Part shown: in pieces, positions 1 through 8,627 of the stretch
Layout of the letters: every line of letters begins with the position of its first letter
How positions within the stretch are numbered: the first letter of the stretch is position 1
NCBI GenBank assembly: GCA_047833665.1
Contig: CP181261.1
Location: 682,001-746,000, forward strand
Direction of reading: 5' to 3'
Origin: Caproicibacter sp047833665
GTDB lineage: Bacteria > Bacillota > Clostridia > Oscillospirales > Acutalibacteraceae
DNA: 64,000 bases
Made by a program: the position numbers and the translations under genes
Notes under the pieces: model-generated
The model's input: only the letters and a program-made list of their open reading frames with translations
Database searches by the model: none
Told to the model about the DNA's origin: nothing

Positions 1-2
1 TT

Positions 3-296
3 ATTTCAGAATTGGCGCAGTTTTCTGCCCTTCAGGCAATGAGTGAGCTAACCCAGTACTCCCAAAGGCAGTATGCGTCTTCACTGGTAGGCAAAACGGT
101 TGTGGTCGGCGGCTATGACCAAACGGGCGCCTATGTTACAAAACAAGGCGTTGTGCAAAGTGCGACCTTTTCCTCTGACAAGTGTTCCATTATTGTCGAT
201 GACAGTGCATATGATCTTTCTTCCGTGGTGCAGGTTGTGCAGGATTCTTCAGCATTGCAGGATTCCTCTGACGGAGATGACGCAGTCTCAGCGTAA
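3..296 (+). CDS. flgD: FlgD hook-capping protein, 3' end only (5' part outside window)
   Basis: The frame is open from the left edge and reads ISELAQFSALQAMSEL, the conserved tail of the FlgD N-terminal domain (typically FIxQLAQFSxLEQM). A short region follows (SSLVGKTVVVGG) that resembles the start of the FlgD core fold, then an acidic tail. FlgD is the temporary scaffold cap on which FlgE polymerises to form the hook outside the cell. About 97 codons are visible. The C-terminal portion is short compared with enteric FlgD but normal for clostridial forms. It sits 21 bases before the next flagellar gene. A TTG at 12 could be misread as a start, but the frame continues upstream of it. Confidence 0.85.
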   Translation: MSELAQFSALQAMSELTQYSQRQYASSLVGKTVVVGGYDQTGAYVTKQGVVQSATFSSDKCSIIVDDSAYDLSSVVQVVQDSSALQDSSDGDDAVSA

Positions 297-317
297 CAAC
301 CTAAAGGCGGTAAAACA

Positions 318-719
318 ATGAACGATATCCAGTTTCGCAAAAACTATTCCGCATGGATCGGTTCGAATTATCCGGTTCAGTCGGAACATAAAAGTTCAGT
401 TGCAAATAAACCCAATAGCACAAATACAAACAGTTTTTTAGAAGTTTTGCAAAACGTGCAGCAGGGCGGGGTGACATTTTCCAAACATGCTCTGCAGCGC
501 ATGGATGCAAGAAAAATTGACATTTCCCCGGAATTGATGACGCGGATGAATACCGCTGTGAAACAGGCAAAGGCAAAGGGCGTCCGGGATGCGCTGATGA
601 TGAGCGGCGACACTGCATTCATCGTAAATATTCCAAGCGCTACGGTCGTCACAATGATGAACGGCGGGGAAATGAAAGAAAATATTTTTACTAATATCGA
701 TGGAGCCGTAATTTTATAA
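318..719 (+). CDS. TIGR02530 family flagellar operon protein
   Basis: A 133-residue protein of the family called 'flagellar operon protein' (TIGR02530), found between flgD and flgE in many clostridia and bacilli. The conserved block starts near residue 53 with FSKHALQRMDAR and continues with a region rich in short beta strands (GDTAFIVNIP, VVTMMNGGEMKENIFTNID). No signal peptide or membrane segment is seen. The exact role is not established; position between the hook cap and hook genes suggests hook assembly. AAAGGCGGTAAAACA precedes the ATG as ribosome site. It follows flgD closely in the same operon. Confidence 0.8.
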   Translation: MNDIQFRKNYSAWIGSNYPVQSEHKSSVANKPNSTNTNSFLEVLQNVQQGGVTFSKHALQRMDARKIDISPELMTRMNTAVKQAKAKGVRDALMMSGDTAFIVNIPSATVVTMMNGGEMKENIFTNIDGAVIL

Positions 720-800
720 CCGGACCTGATAAAGGGGGTTATCGGGCTTTGAATGACGGAGAAGCCCAGCGGTTCCGAAAAAAAGGAGAGTAATAATGCT

Positions 801-1730
801 ATGGCTATGATGAGAGCAATGTCCTCCGGCGTGGCCGGACTTAAGGCACACCAAACAGCATTAGATGTTATCGGCAACAACATTGCCAATGTTAACACCT
901 ATGGTTTCAAGGCTTCACGTACTTTGTTCAGCGACATCCTCTACCAGACACTCACGAGTGCAACTGCTCCGGACGATACAACGGGTGCGGGCGGACTTAA
1001 CCCAAGTCAAGTTGGTTATGGTGCTACTGCTTCCGCTGTTCAGGTGGATACCGGCCGCGCCGGAATGGCGACAACCGGTCGTTCCAACGACTGCTATATT
1101 AACGGTGAAGGCTATTTTGTTGTTGCGGATGGTGCCCCTGCAACTACAGGAGGTGCAGCACCTTCAAGCTACAAATATACCCGCGTTGGAGCCCTGTCGT
1201 TTGACAGTGCGGGTTATCTAGTTGACTCAAACGGCAACCGCGTGTGCGGAATTCCGGTTAATACGCCAAATGATTTACTGAATGCAACGCTCGATACTAG
1301 TGTTTCTGTTCCACGCTATATTCATTACGACACCTCTCAATCACTAAGCGACATTTCAATTGCCGCGGACGGAACCATTACGGCATTATTGGACGGTTCT
1401 GTTGTCACAATCGGACAGATTGAAATAGCACATTTTGTCAACCCTGCCGGCTTGGAGCAAATGGGTGGAAATTATTATAAAGCCACTGATAATTCCGGTA
1501 ATGCAACTATTGAAAGCGATGGCTCGATTACGAGCGCGGGACTGTCTTTTGAAACGCCGGGCAGCAGTGCCACCGGCAACCTTGTAACAGGTGCATTGGA
1601 ATCCTCTAATGTTGACCTTGCAAATGAATTTTCCAATATGATTACCACCGAAAGGGGCTATCAGGCCAACTCGAAAATTATCACGGTTGCAGATGAAATG
1701 CTGGAAACTCTTGTGAGTATGGTACGTTAA
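801..1730 (+). CDS. flgE: Flagellar hook protein FlgE
   Basis: Encodes a 309-residue hook/rod family protein. The N-terminal rod motif is GNNIANVNTYGFKASR near residues 24-39. The C-terminal heptad region SNVDLANEFSNMITTERGYQ with following helices forms the D0 coiled coil. A central FlgE D1 region lies between. It would polymerise into the hook after export by the flagellar type III apparatus. The frame is open to an ATG at 753, but AAAGGAGAG lies ten bases before the ATG at 801 and the family begins with MxxMRAMSSGVAGL, so 801 is preferred. At about 310 residues it is shorter than enteric FlgE (about 400). Confidence 0.9.
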   Translation: MAMMRAMSSGVAGLKAHQTALDVIGNNIANVNTYGFKASRTLFSDILYQTLTSATAPDDTTGAGGLNPSQVGYGATASAVQVDTGRAGMATTGRSNDCYINGEGYFVVADGAPATTGGAAPSSYKYTRVGALSFDSAGYLVDSNGNRVCGIPVNTPNDLLNATLDTSVSVPRYIHYDTSQSLSDISIAADGTITALLDGSVVTIGQIEIAHFVNPAGLEQMGGNYYKATDNSGNATIESDGSITSAGLSFETPGSSATGNLVTGALESSNVDLANEFSNMITTERGYQANSKIITVADEMLETLVSMVR

Positions 1731-1742
1731 GAAATAGCGCTG

Positions 1743-1770
1743 TCCCTTCCCGGATAGAACCGGGAAGGGA
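1743..1770 (+). other. Strong intra-operon hairpin after flgE
   Basis: TCCCTTCCCGG, a six-base loop (ATAGAA), then CCGGGAAGGGA: an 11-bp perfect stem that starts 13 bases after the flgE stop. No U-run follows (GGGTGGTTTC), so it is not a standard terminator. It may protect the flgE message 3' end or cause partial attenuation, giving more hook protein than downstream motor and export proteins. That role is inferred from position only. Confidence 0.65.
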
Positions 1771-1799
1771 GGGTGGTTTCTCTGGCAGGGGGGAAAAAT

Positions 1800-2018
1800 A
1801 TGATTGAACTGACGCAGCTTAACGGCGAACCATTTATGCTCAATTGCAGTCTGATTGAAACCATTGAGAATATTCCGGAAACAAAAATTTCGCTCACAAC
1901 GGGAAAGTACTTTTTGGTTAAGGAAGAACGGGCAGAAATTCTTCAAAAAATCATCGCTTATCAGCGGAAGATATATAAAAATATGATCTGTATTGAAGGG
2001 CTCAGGCCTCAGGAATAA
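1800..2018 (+). CDS. swrD: FlbD/SwrD family flagellar protein
   Basis: A 72-residue protein beginning MIELTQLNGEPFMLNCSLIE, the hallmark start of FlbD/SwrD (YlzI) proteins. The family continues with IETIENIPETKISLTTGKYF and a C-terminal helix. In Bacillus subtilis SwrD raises flagellar motor power, and the gene lies between flgE and the motor/switch genes; here it stands directly before motA and motB, which fits a stator-related role. The frame is open from 1773, but GGGGGGAAAA lies just before the ATG at 1800 and the family starts at MIELT. It is small and soluble, with no membrane segment. Confidence 0.85.
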   Translation: MIELTQLNGEPFMLNCSLIETIENIPETKISLTTGKYFLVKEERAEILQKIIAYQRKIYKNMICIEGLRPQE

Positions 2019-2045
2019 ATCTAAGGTTCAGGGAAGTGTTTGTTC

Positions 2046-2879
2046 ATGGATTTTACAGGAATTGTCGGTCTTATTGCCGGATTAGGGCTGATCTTTTTCG
2101 GCATTACCAGTTTTACCGACATCAGCGCGATAAAGGGGTTTATCGACTATCAGAGCATGGCGATCACCTTCGGCGGAACCCTTGCCTCCACACTGATCGC
2201 TTTCCCGATTTCTTATTTTAGAAAAATCCCGTCTCAGTTAAAAATTGTCATGCAAAGGAATCGGTATGACCCAAAACGGTACATTGATCTTATTGTTGAC
2301 TTTGCACAGGAAGCCCGGAGAAAGGGATTACTTTCCCTGGAAGACAAGGCAAATTCCCTGAGCGATTCTGATTCCTTCCTAAAAAACAGTATTTTGTTAA
2401 TAGTGGATGCAATCGACCCGGATAAGGTAAAAGAAATGCTGAGCAACGAATTGGATTCTCTGGATGAACGGCATGCGCAGGGCTGGCAGTTTTTTGAAAA
2501 ATCGGCTTCATTTGCACCTGCATTCGGTATGATTGGTACATTAATCGGCCTTATCAATATGCTGGCCAATCTCAATATGGATTCTACCAGCGGGGCAAAT
2601 GCTTTGGGACAGGGAATGTCCATCGCTCTTGTTACGACATTTTATGGCTCGTTGCTTGCAAACTTGATTTTAGCTCCAATTGGCCATAAGCTGCATATGC
2701 GGCACAACGAGGAGCGGCTCTGCAAAGAAATCATTGTGGAAGGAGTTATTGCTATTCAGGCGGGTGACAACCCAAGACATATTGAGCAGAGGCTGGAAGC
2801 GTTCCTTTGCGAAAAACGCAGGGGAGAAGAGCAAAAGTCCGGAGAAACGCTTCAAACGGAACAAAAGGGCAGAAAGTAG
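2046..2879 (+). CDS. motA: Flagellar motor stator protein MotA
   Basis: A 277-residue MotA. Hydrophobic segments lie near residues 5-25, 34-54, 155-178 and 185-210, matching the four-helix stator subunit. The cytoplasmic loop between TM2 and TM3 carries the charged stretch that contacts FliG, and the TM3 start FAPAFGMIGTLIGLI is the family signature. MotA forms the outer ring around the MotB dimer and couples ion flow to torque. The frame also has a TTG at 2040; the ATG at 2046 fits the family start MDFTGIVGLIAG. The C-terminal tail is Lys/Glu rich. The motAB pair sits inside the fla/che operon, as in other clostridia and unlike B. subtilis. Confidence 0.92.
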   Translation: MDFTGIVGLIAGLGLIFFGITSFTDISAIKGFIDYQSMAITFGGTLASTLIAFPISYFRKIPSQLKIVMQRNRYDPKRYIDLIVDFAQEARRKGLLSLEDKANSLSDSDSFLKNSILLIVDAIDPDKVKEMLSNELDSLDERHAQGWQFFEKSASFAPAFGMIGTLIGLINMLANLNMDSTSGANALGQGMSIALVTTFYGSLLANLILAPIGHKLHMRHNEERLCKEIIVEGVIAIQAGDNPRHIEQRLEAFLCEKRRGEEQKSGETLQTEQKGRK

Positions 2880-2916
2880 TGCTCATGAATATAGATAGAG
2901 GAAATGAGGTGGGAAC

Positions 2917-3750
2917 ATGAGAAAAAAGAATCGGGATGACTCATCCGGAGGCCCCAGCTGGCTGGAAACATACTCCGACATGGTCACGCTGCTGCTTACC
3001 TTTTTTGTCCTTCTGTTTTCCATGTCGACGATCAATTCAAATAAATGGCAGAAATTAGTTGCCGCTTTATCAGCGAATCTTGCAAAAACGCCTGTGTCCA
3101 GCCAGCAGTCAGTCGTAATCGACCCCGAATCCAACGTCAGTTCACAGGCCCCGGATGCGGCCGCCGTGGATGAGGGGCTGGGTGAGGAAGATGAGCCGGT
3201 AGATGAAGTCACGGATTTTGATCAATTGTATGCATATTTAAAGCGTTATATTGAACAAAACCACCTTGAGGGCAATGTCAAAATTTTTAAAGGAGATAAT
3301 TACACATTCCTTTCTTTTCAAAACAGCATTTTCTTTGATGGAAACAGTGCAGTTCTTCGTCCGGAGGGCAAGGTGATTCTCGATTTCCTCTGTGACGCAA
3401 TTTCGAATATTCCGGATCAAATTGGTGAAATTCGTTTCTACGGGCACACAGCGAAAGTGTCAGCCACGGATACACCGGAACGGCAGGCCTTTGACCGCGG
3501 CCTTTCGGATGACAGAGCGAAGAATGTTTTGCTCTATGTTCAGGCGAAAGGGATTATCAGCGGAGCTAAAATGGTCAGCGCAGGCTATGGCGAATATCGG
3601 CCGATTGTTCCGGACGACGGAACTGAGGAAACTAGGGCAAAGAATCGGCGGGTAGAAATTTACCTTTCTAAAACAGGAACAACGGCGGACGTCCTTGACA
3701 AGGTCTATGAGGAGATTAAAGCCGCCAATCAAGCTTCGTCAGGAGGCTGA
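2917..3750 (+). CDS. motB: Flagellar motor stator protein MotB
   Basis: A 277-residue MotB. A single membrane helix follows WLETYSDMVTLLLTFFVLLF, with the ion-carrying aspartate at residue 21 (Y-S-D-M). An acidic linker (about residues 75-105) leads to a C-terminal OmpA-like peptidoglycan-binding domain with IRFYGHTA and RAKNRRVEIYL motifs. The protein anchors the stator to the cell wall. GAGGTGGGAAC is the ribosome site. Translation starts 37 bases after motA. Coupling ion (proton or sodium) cannot be decided from the sequence with confidence. Confidence 0.93.
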   Translation: MRKKNRDDSSGGPSWLETYSDMVTLLLTFFVLLFSMSTINSNKWQKLVAALSANLAKTPVSSQQSVVIDPESNVSSQAPDAAAVDEGLGEEDEPVDEVTDFDQLYAYLKRYIEQNHLEGNVKIFKGDNYTFLSFQNSIFFDGNSAVLRPEGKVILDFLCDAISNIPDQIGEIRFYGHTAKVSATDTPERQAFDRGLSDDRAKNVLLYVQAKGIISGAKMVSAGYGEYRPIVPDDGTEETRAKNRRVEIYLSKTGTTADVLDKVYEEIKAANQASSGG

Positions 3751-3826
3751 AGCATCCTTTCTTTTCATCTGCCTCGGCGGGCGGCCGGGTGCAGTTACAG
3801 AACCCTAGCAAAGAATGGTGGTACAT

Positions 3827-4825
3827 ATGGCGGAAGTATTGTCGCAGCAGCAAATAGATGACCTATTGGGCAGCCTGCAAAGCGGCAGCATGGATTTTCA
3901 GGAGATCGAAGAGCAGACGTCCGGACAGAAGGTCAGAGATTACGATTTCCTTTCTCCTAAAAAGTTTACAAGGGAGCAAATTCGGCTCCTGGAAAACATA
4001 TTCGAAAGTTTTTCTCGGTTGTTCAGCCTGCATATGTCTGGAATGCTGCGCATGAACTGTCAGGCGGAAGTGCTGCAGATTGAGGAAGAAGAATACAAAG
4101 AATTCGCAAATGCCCTAACCGATTCCGTGCTGATTGGTGTTATTGGGTTGCACAACCAAGATTACAATATTGAGGATAAGCAGATTTTGGTAGAAATGTC
4201 CAGACCGATATCCTTCAGCATCTTGGACCGTATGCTTGGAGGAGACGGGAGCGGCTACAATGTAGACCGCGATTATACAGAGATTGAAATTTCTATTCTG
4301 AACTACCTCTTCCAGCAAATTTCTCCTCTTTTACAAGACGCATGGGGAAATTATGTTGATGTAGAACATACGATGGACGGGATTGAAACAAATGCGCAGC
4401 TGATTCAGTTTATTCAGCCGGATGAGTCGGCTGCTATTGTCGTTATAGAAGTTACACTGAATGACTTGAAGGGAAATTTAAACATTTGTCTTCCCGCCAG
4501 TTCATTGGAAGAGATCTTTAAAATATTCGATTCGAAATATGTAAAGGTCAACCGAAAAGTCGATCCCGAACAGGAAAAACGGCGAAAAGAGCAAATTATG
4601 GAAAGTCTGAAGGATACGCCGTTGACCATTTCAGCGGTACTTGGAAAATCGGAAGTAACGCTCAAAGATCTGCTGGAGCTTCAGCAGGGGGATATTATTC
4701 CGCTTGATACCCCCGCAGGAAGTGACTCCATCGTTCTGGAAGTTGAAAAACTGAAGTGGTTTACAGGCCAAATCGGGGTAAAGAAGAAAAATTACGCCGT
4801 GAAAATCGGGAAAGTCCTCTATTAA
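3827..4825 (+). CDS. fliM: Flagellar motor switch protein FliM
   Basis: A 332-residue FliM. The N-terminal peptide MAEVLSQQQIDDLLGSL is the CheY-phosphate docking segment. The middle CheC-like domain spans roughly residues 45-230, with LLENIFESFSRLFSLHMSG and ISFSILDRMLGG(D)G signatures, and a C-terminal FliN-like SpoA domain covers about 255-328. It forms the C-ring wall and links chemotaxis signalling to rotor direction. The frame extends to an ATG at 3815, but the family start and a GGTGG upstream favour 3827. No fliL precedes it: motB is directly upstream, with a 76-base gap. Confidence 0.93.
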   Translation: MAEVLSQQQIDDLLGSLQSGSMDFQEIEEQTSGQKVRDYDFLSPKKFTREQIRLLENIFESFSRLFSLHMSGMLRMNCQAEVLQIEEEEYKEFANALTDSVLIGVIGLHNQDYNIEDKQILVEMSRPISFSILDRMLGGDGSGYNVDRDYTEIEISILNYLFQQISPLLQDAWGNYVDVEHTMDGIETNAQLIQFIQPDESAAIVVIEVTLNDLKGNLNICLPASSLEEIFKIFDSKYVKVNRKVDPEQEKRRKEQIMESLKDTPLTISAVLGKSEVTLKDLLELQQGDIIPLDTPAGSDSIVLEVEKLKWFTGQIGVKKKNYAVKIGKVLY

Positions 4826-4849
4826 ACTATTTGAAAAAAGGTGATTGTC

Positions 4850-5965
4850 TTGGAGCCAACGCAAGAAAAGCTTCTTTCCAATATGGAGATCGATGCGATC
4901 GGCGAAATTCTGAACATCAGTCTGGGTTCCTCCGCAACCTCCGTTTCGGAATTGCTTGGACAGCCGGTCAACATAACGACACCGGAAGTAAAGCTGATGA
5001 AAACCAGCGAATTCGACATAAAAACGTACGAACCTGCCATTGCTGTAGAAATTAATTATGTTGAGGGACTTTCCGGGAAAAATATGCTGATTATGAAGGA
5101 ATCGGATGTAAAAGTCATTGTAGGTTTGTTGTTTCAAACTGATTTTTCTGACAAGGAATTCGTTATGGACGAAATGAATATCGGTGCAATCTGTGAAGTG
5201 ATGAACCAAATGATGGGGGCTGCTTCCACAGCGCTTTCCCAGTTTTTAAACAGGAAAATCAATATTTCCCCGCCGACTTCCTTTCCAATCGGAAATTCAG
5301 AACAGTTTAAAAAACAGTATTTTGAAGACGAAGACAATATTTGCGCTGTTTACTTTAACTTGATGATTGGTGATTTGGTCAACAGCGATTTTATCTTTGT
5401 TATGCCAATCAACCTTGCAAAGGAGTTGGTTTCTTATTTTGGATTGACTGCAGAGACAGAAAATACGAGTGAAGTTGAACCTGTCTTGGAGGAAAATCAG
5501 ATGGAAAGGGAAGAAACCCCAATGCCCAATACGTCATTTCAATCTCAGCCTGAACCTGAGACAGTTACGCCGGCAGATTCGTCGATTCCGGCTATGTCTA
5601 ATGCGCAGCAGCCGCAGCAGGCATCGCAGCCGCAAACTAACCGCAATATTAAGAAAGCTCATTACCCAAGTTTTGACGACACCAAGTCTCCTCTTACTAA
5701 AGAAGAAACTAATAATCTCAATATGATTATGTCCGTGCCGTTGCAAGTGACGGTGGAAATCGGACGCACTTCCAAAAAAATCAAGGATATTTTAGACTTC
5801 TCTGTGGGCACCATTGTGGAACTGGACAAACAGGCGGGATCTCAAGTTGATGTTTATGTCAATGGTAAAGCCATTGCAAAAGGAAATGTCGTTGTGGTAG
5901 ACGATTTTTATGGTGTGCGAATTACGGAAGTAATCAACAGTGACGAACTTATGAAATTGGTTTAA
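4850..5965 (+). CDS. fliY: Flagellar motor switch phosphatase FliY
   Basis: A 371-residue FliY, the Gram-positive switch protein that also dephosphorylates CheY-P. An N-terminal CheC-like domain has two intact active centres of the E-x2-N type: IGEILNISLG and ICEVMNQMMG. A Pro/Gln/Glu-rich linker (about residues 205-275) follows, then a C-terminal FliN/SpoA domain (VPLQVTVEIGR to ITEVI). Starts: AAAGGTGAT, a strong Shine-Dalgarno, precedes the TTG at 4850 by about five bases; a GTG at 4841 in frame lies inside that site, so 4850 is preferred. It sits between fliM and cheY, which suits its substrate. Confidence 0.92.
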   Translation: MEPTQEKLLSNMEIDAIGEILNISLGSSATSVSELLGQPVNITTPEVKLMKTSEFDIKTYEPAIAVEINYVEGLSGKNMLIMKESDVKVIVGLLFQTDFSDKEFVMDEMNIGAICEVMNQMMGAASTALSQFLNRKINISPPTSFPIGNSEQFKKQYFEDEDNICAVYFNLMIGDLVNSDFIFVMPINLAKELVSYFGLTAETENTSEVEPVLEENQMEREETPMPNTSFQSQPEPETVTPADSSIPAMSNAQQPQQASQPQTNRNIKKAHYPSFDDTKSPLTKEETNNLNMIMSVPLQVTVEIGRTSKKIKDILDFSVGTIVELDKQAGSQVDVYVNGKAIAKGNVVVVDDFYGVRITEVINSDELMKLV

Positions 5966-6004
5966 GGATCAAACTCTCATTCCAATATTTTAGGAGGATA
6001 CTCG

Positions 6005-6367
6005 ATGGAAAAGAAAATCATGTTGGTGGATGATGCTGCTTTCATGCGCATGATGATTAAGGACACGCTGTCCAAAAATGGTTATACCAACATCGTTGAA
6101 GCAAATAACGGGCAAGTTGCGGTTACGAACTACTCAACCGAAAAGCCAGACTTAGTGATTATGGATATTACCATGCCCGTTATGGATGGCCTGCAGGCCT
6201 TGAAAGAGATTATGGCCCAGGACCCAAATGCCAATGTTATCATGTGCTCAGCAATGGGTCAGGAAGCTATGGTGGTTGACGCCTTAAAGCATGGGGCAAA
6301 GGATTTCATCGTGAAACCTTTTAAGGCGGATCGCATCATGAAAACCGTCAAGAGTATCTTGGGATAA
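6005..6367 (+). CDS. cheY: Chemotaxis response regulator CheY
   Basis: A 120-residue single receiver domain. The acidic pocket is D9-D10, the phosphoacceptor is D54 (VIMDITMP), the switch residue S82 (MCSAM) and the conserved lysine K104 (VKPF). No output domain is present. Phosphorylated by CheA, it binds FliM/FliY at the switch; phosphatases for it (FliY, CheC) are encoded on either side. TAGGAGGATACTCG gives a strong ribosome site. CheY inside the switch gene cluster is the Bacillus/Clostridium arrangement. Confidence 0.95.
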   Translation: MEKKIMLVDDAAFMRMMIKDTLSKNGYTNIVEANNGQVAVTNYSTEKPDLVIMDITMPVMDGLQALKEIMAQDPNANVIMCSAMGQEAMVVDALKHGAKDFIVKPFKADRIMKTVKSILG

Positions 6368-6388
6368 GAAAAACGCGGAGGATATCAG

Positions 6389-6778
6389 ATGAAGCTGGGC
6401 ATGAACTACGCCTCGGACGTTTTGCCGCTGATTTTTGCCTTGATTGCCATTGCAGGTGTCTTGTATCTGTGCTATATTCTCAGCAGATATTTGGCAAAAA
6501 AGGCAAACAGTGTCGCAAATACTGCTAATATCCGAATTTTGGAACGCGTGGCACTGGCACCGGATAAAGGGCTGGCAATTGCAAAAATCTGTGGGCACTG
6601 TTATCTGATTGGCTTTTCGTCCGAAAGAATAGAAATCTTAAAGGAAATTGATGAAAAGGAGATTCAACTCTCCCAGTCCGGAGCCCGGCGCAATTTTGCA
6701 AACGCACTCAATGATGCACTAAAAGGCAGATTGGACTTGACTGGTAATGATAGAAAGCACAAAAACGACAGGAACTAA
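6389..6778 (+). CDS. fliO: Flagellar biosynthesis protein FliO
   Basis: A 129-residue protein with one membrane helix near residues 10-32 (VLPLIFALIAIAGVLYLCYI). A cytoplasmic domain follows with the FliO pattern IRILERVALAPDKGLAIAKI and YLIGFSSERIEILKEI. FliO is a scaffold that helps assemble the FliP pentamer of the flagellar type III export gate. Its end overlaps the next gene by 32 bases, which points to translational coupling to fliP. GCGGAGGATATCAG precedes the start. Confidence 0.88.
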   Translation: MKLGMNYASDVLPLIFALIAIAGVLYLCYILSRYLAKKANSVANTANIRILERVALAPDKGLAIAKICGHCYLIGFSSERIEILKEIDEKEIQLSQSGARRNFANALNDALKGRLDLTGNDRKHKNDRN

Positions 6779-7535
6779 AGATAAAAAATCACGCAAGAGA
6801 AAAATTTTGAAAAAGGTGCTGCTGTTTATGGGGGCCTTTTTCGCCGCAGCTCTCTTTTTGCCCATGAGGGCTTCGGCGGCCGCAGTCGATGTCAATATTA
6901 ACGGCAACGGCGCGAATACGTTGGAAATCATCGAAATGCTTACCCTTCTCTCACTTCTGCCGTCCATCCTCATTATGACAACCTGCTTTACGCGCATTAT
7001 AATTGTTCTGTCTTTTCTGCGCAATGCTTTGGGACTGCAGCAGACCCCGCCAAACCAGGTGCTGATAGGCATATCGCTGTTTTTGACGTTGTTTATTATG
7101 TCTCCGGTTTTTTCCAAAATTAACACGGAGGCTTACCAACCGTATAAAGCGGAAGAAATTACGCAAGAGGAATTTCTCCAGAAAGCGGGAGAACCTCTTA
7201 AAGAGTTCATGTTAAAAAACACAAAAAAAGATGACCTTAACCTGTTTATCAATTTGGCAAAACAGGACAGTTCCACGCCTGTTGAACAAATGCCGATGAC
7301 GCTAGTTATTCCGGCATTTATGACAAGTGAGCTAAAGCGAGCATTTATCATCGGTTTTCTTCTCTACATACCATTTTTGATCATCGATATGATTGTATCC
7401 AGCACCCTGATGTCCATGGGCATGATTATGCTTCCGCCGGCAACGATTTCCCTGCCGTTTAAGCTGTTGCTTTTTGTCCTTGTGGATGGCTGGGATTTGT
7501 TGTTTAAAACACTAGCTACAAGTTTTCACCTGTAG
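6747..7535 (+). CDS. fliP: Flagellar export gate protein FliP
   Basis: A 262-residue FliP. A basic N-terminus and hydrophobic stretch ending MRASAAAVDV look like a cleavable signal peptide, as is known for FliP. Family signatures are LLSLLPSILIMTTCFTRIII, LRNALGLQQTPPNQVL and the C-terminal FMTSELKRAFIIGFLLYIPF then MLPPATISLPFKLLLFVL. Five copies of FliP build the core of the export gate with FliQ and FliR. The start lies within fliO (32-base overlap). No strong ribosome site precedes the ATG, which fits coupling. Confidence 0.95.
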   Translation: MIESTKTTGTKDKKSRKRKILKKVLLFMGAFFAAALFLPMRASAAAVDVNINGNGANTLEIIEMLTLLSLLPSILIMTTCFTRIIIVLSFLRNALGLQQTPPNQVLIGISLFLTLFIMSPVFSKINTEAYQPYKAEEITQEEFLQKAGEPLKEFMLKNTKKDDLNLFINLAKQDSSTPVEQMPMTLVIPAFMTSELKRAFIIGFLLYIPFLIIDMIVSSTLMSMGMIMLPPATISLPFKLLLFVLVDGWDLLFKTLATSFHL

Positions 7536-7558
7536 ACCGGGCTTAAGGAGGCACTCAA

Positions 7559-7825
7559 ATGACGATTGACAAGGTCATGGAAATTACGCAGGCTGCAATG
7601 ATAGTGGTGCTGAAAATAGCGGGTCCGATACTGATTACCAGTATGCTGGTGGGGCTTGTGATTGCTGTTTTGCAGGCAGCAACTCAGATTCACGAACAGA
7701 CAGTTACCTTTGTTCCAAAGCTGTTTACAATCGCAGTTGTTATGGTGTTGCTTGGACCATGGATTATGCAGGTGATGAATGATTTTATGCAGTATATCTT
7801 TAGGCTGATTGTTGCCCTGAATTGA
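7559..7825 (+). CDS. fliQ: Flagellar export gate protein FliQ
   Basis: An 88-residue protein with two membrane helices (about residues 17-38 and 52-75) and the FliQ motif LVGLVIAVLQAATQIHEQTV. FliQ subunits wrap around the FliP-FliR complex in the export gate. TTAAGGAGGCACTCAA is a near-perfect ribosome site. Length is the usual one for the family (about 88-90). Confidence 0.95.
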   Translation: MTIDKVMEITQAAMIVVLKIAGPILITSMLVGLVIAVLQAATQIHEQTVTFVPKLFTIAVVMVLLGPWIMQVMNDFMQYIFRLIVALN

Positions 7826-7839
7826 AAATGGGAGCGAAT

Positions 7840-8607
7840 ATGAATTTGGATTATAATTACACGCTTCTGATGCTGATTTTTCTGCGTATGACGGGCTGTG
7901 TCTTTTTTAACCCCATTCTTGGCAGACGAAATTTGCCAAATATGGTTAAAATCGGCCTTACTCTGATGCTTTCGTTTTTTACCTATCAGCTCACAACGGA
8001 TCGGTCGATTGAGATTCATTCGTTTATTGTCCTTTTCTTTTCCGGTTTAAAAGAACTTTTAATCGGCTACATGGTTGGTTATATCATCCAGCTATTTCTT
8101 TCTGTATTTATTATGGGAGGGGAAATGTCGGACGTGCAAGTCGGCATTTCCATGGCAAAGGTCTATGACCCACAAAGCGATGTTTCCATGCCGCTCTCCG
8201 CATCACTCATCAATGCGATGTTCCTGATGCTGTTTTTTGTCACAAACGCCCATTTAACGCTGGTGGAAGTGTTTGTCAAACTGGGTGCAGTTGTTCCCTA
8301 TGGTGACAGCTTGCAGATTGGTGCAGATCAGTTTGGTGCACTTGCCGCTTTGCTGGGACAGATGCTGATTTACTCGGTGAAGCTGGCACTGCCCATGGTG
8401 GCAATCCAGTTGATCGGTGAAATTGGCACGGGCCTTATGATGCGGGCAGTGCCACAAATTGATATTTTTACCGTTCAGATTCATCTAAAACTTTTGCTAG
8501 GTTTTTTGGTTATGCTTATCCTTGTACCGTCCTACTCTGCTTTCCTAGAACGGTTGATAACCCTGATGTTTGACAGGATCAGCAGCTTGTATGCCATGCT
8601 GGCCTAG
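7840..8607 (+). CDS. fliR: Flagellar export gate protein FliR
   Basis: A 255-residue membrane protein with at least six hydrophobic segments. FliR features include FLRMTGCVFFNPILGRRNLP near the N-terminus, the stretch ELLIGYMVGYIIQLFLSVFI and GGEMSDVQVGISMAKVYDP. It completes the FliP5Q4R1 export gate. In-frame starts exist at 7822 (TTG, overlapping fliQ) and 7828; GGGAGCGA places the site seven bases before the ATG at 7840, giving the normal family length. Operon order fliO-P-Q-R-flhB-flhA is conserved. Confidence 0.93.
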   Translation: MNLDYNYTLLMLIFLRMTGCVFFNPILGRRNLPNMVKIGLTLMLSFFTYQLTTDRSIEIHSFIVLFFSGLKELLIGYMVGYIIQLFLSVFIMGGEMSDVQVGISMAKVYDPQSDVSMPLSASLINAMFLMLFFVTNAHLTLVEVFVKLGAVVPYGDSLQIGADQFGALAALLGQMLIYSVKLALPMVAIQLIGEIGTGLMMRAVPQIDIFTVQIHLKLLLGFLVMLILVPSYSAFLERLITLMFDRISSLYAMLA

Positions 8608-8627
8608 CACACAAAGGGGGGATTGTA

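Noticed and set aside
720..752. Terminator between the TIGR02530 gene and flgE
   Set aside because: The stem (around CCTGATAA/TTATCGGG) is short with a wobble pair and lacks a U-run.
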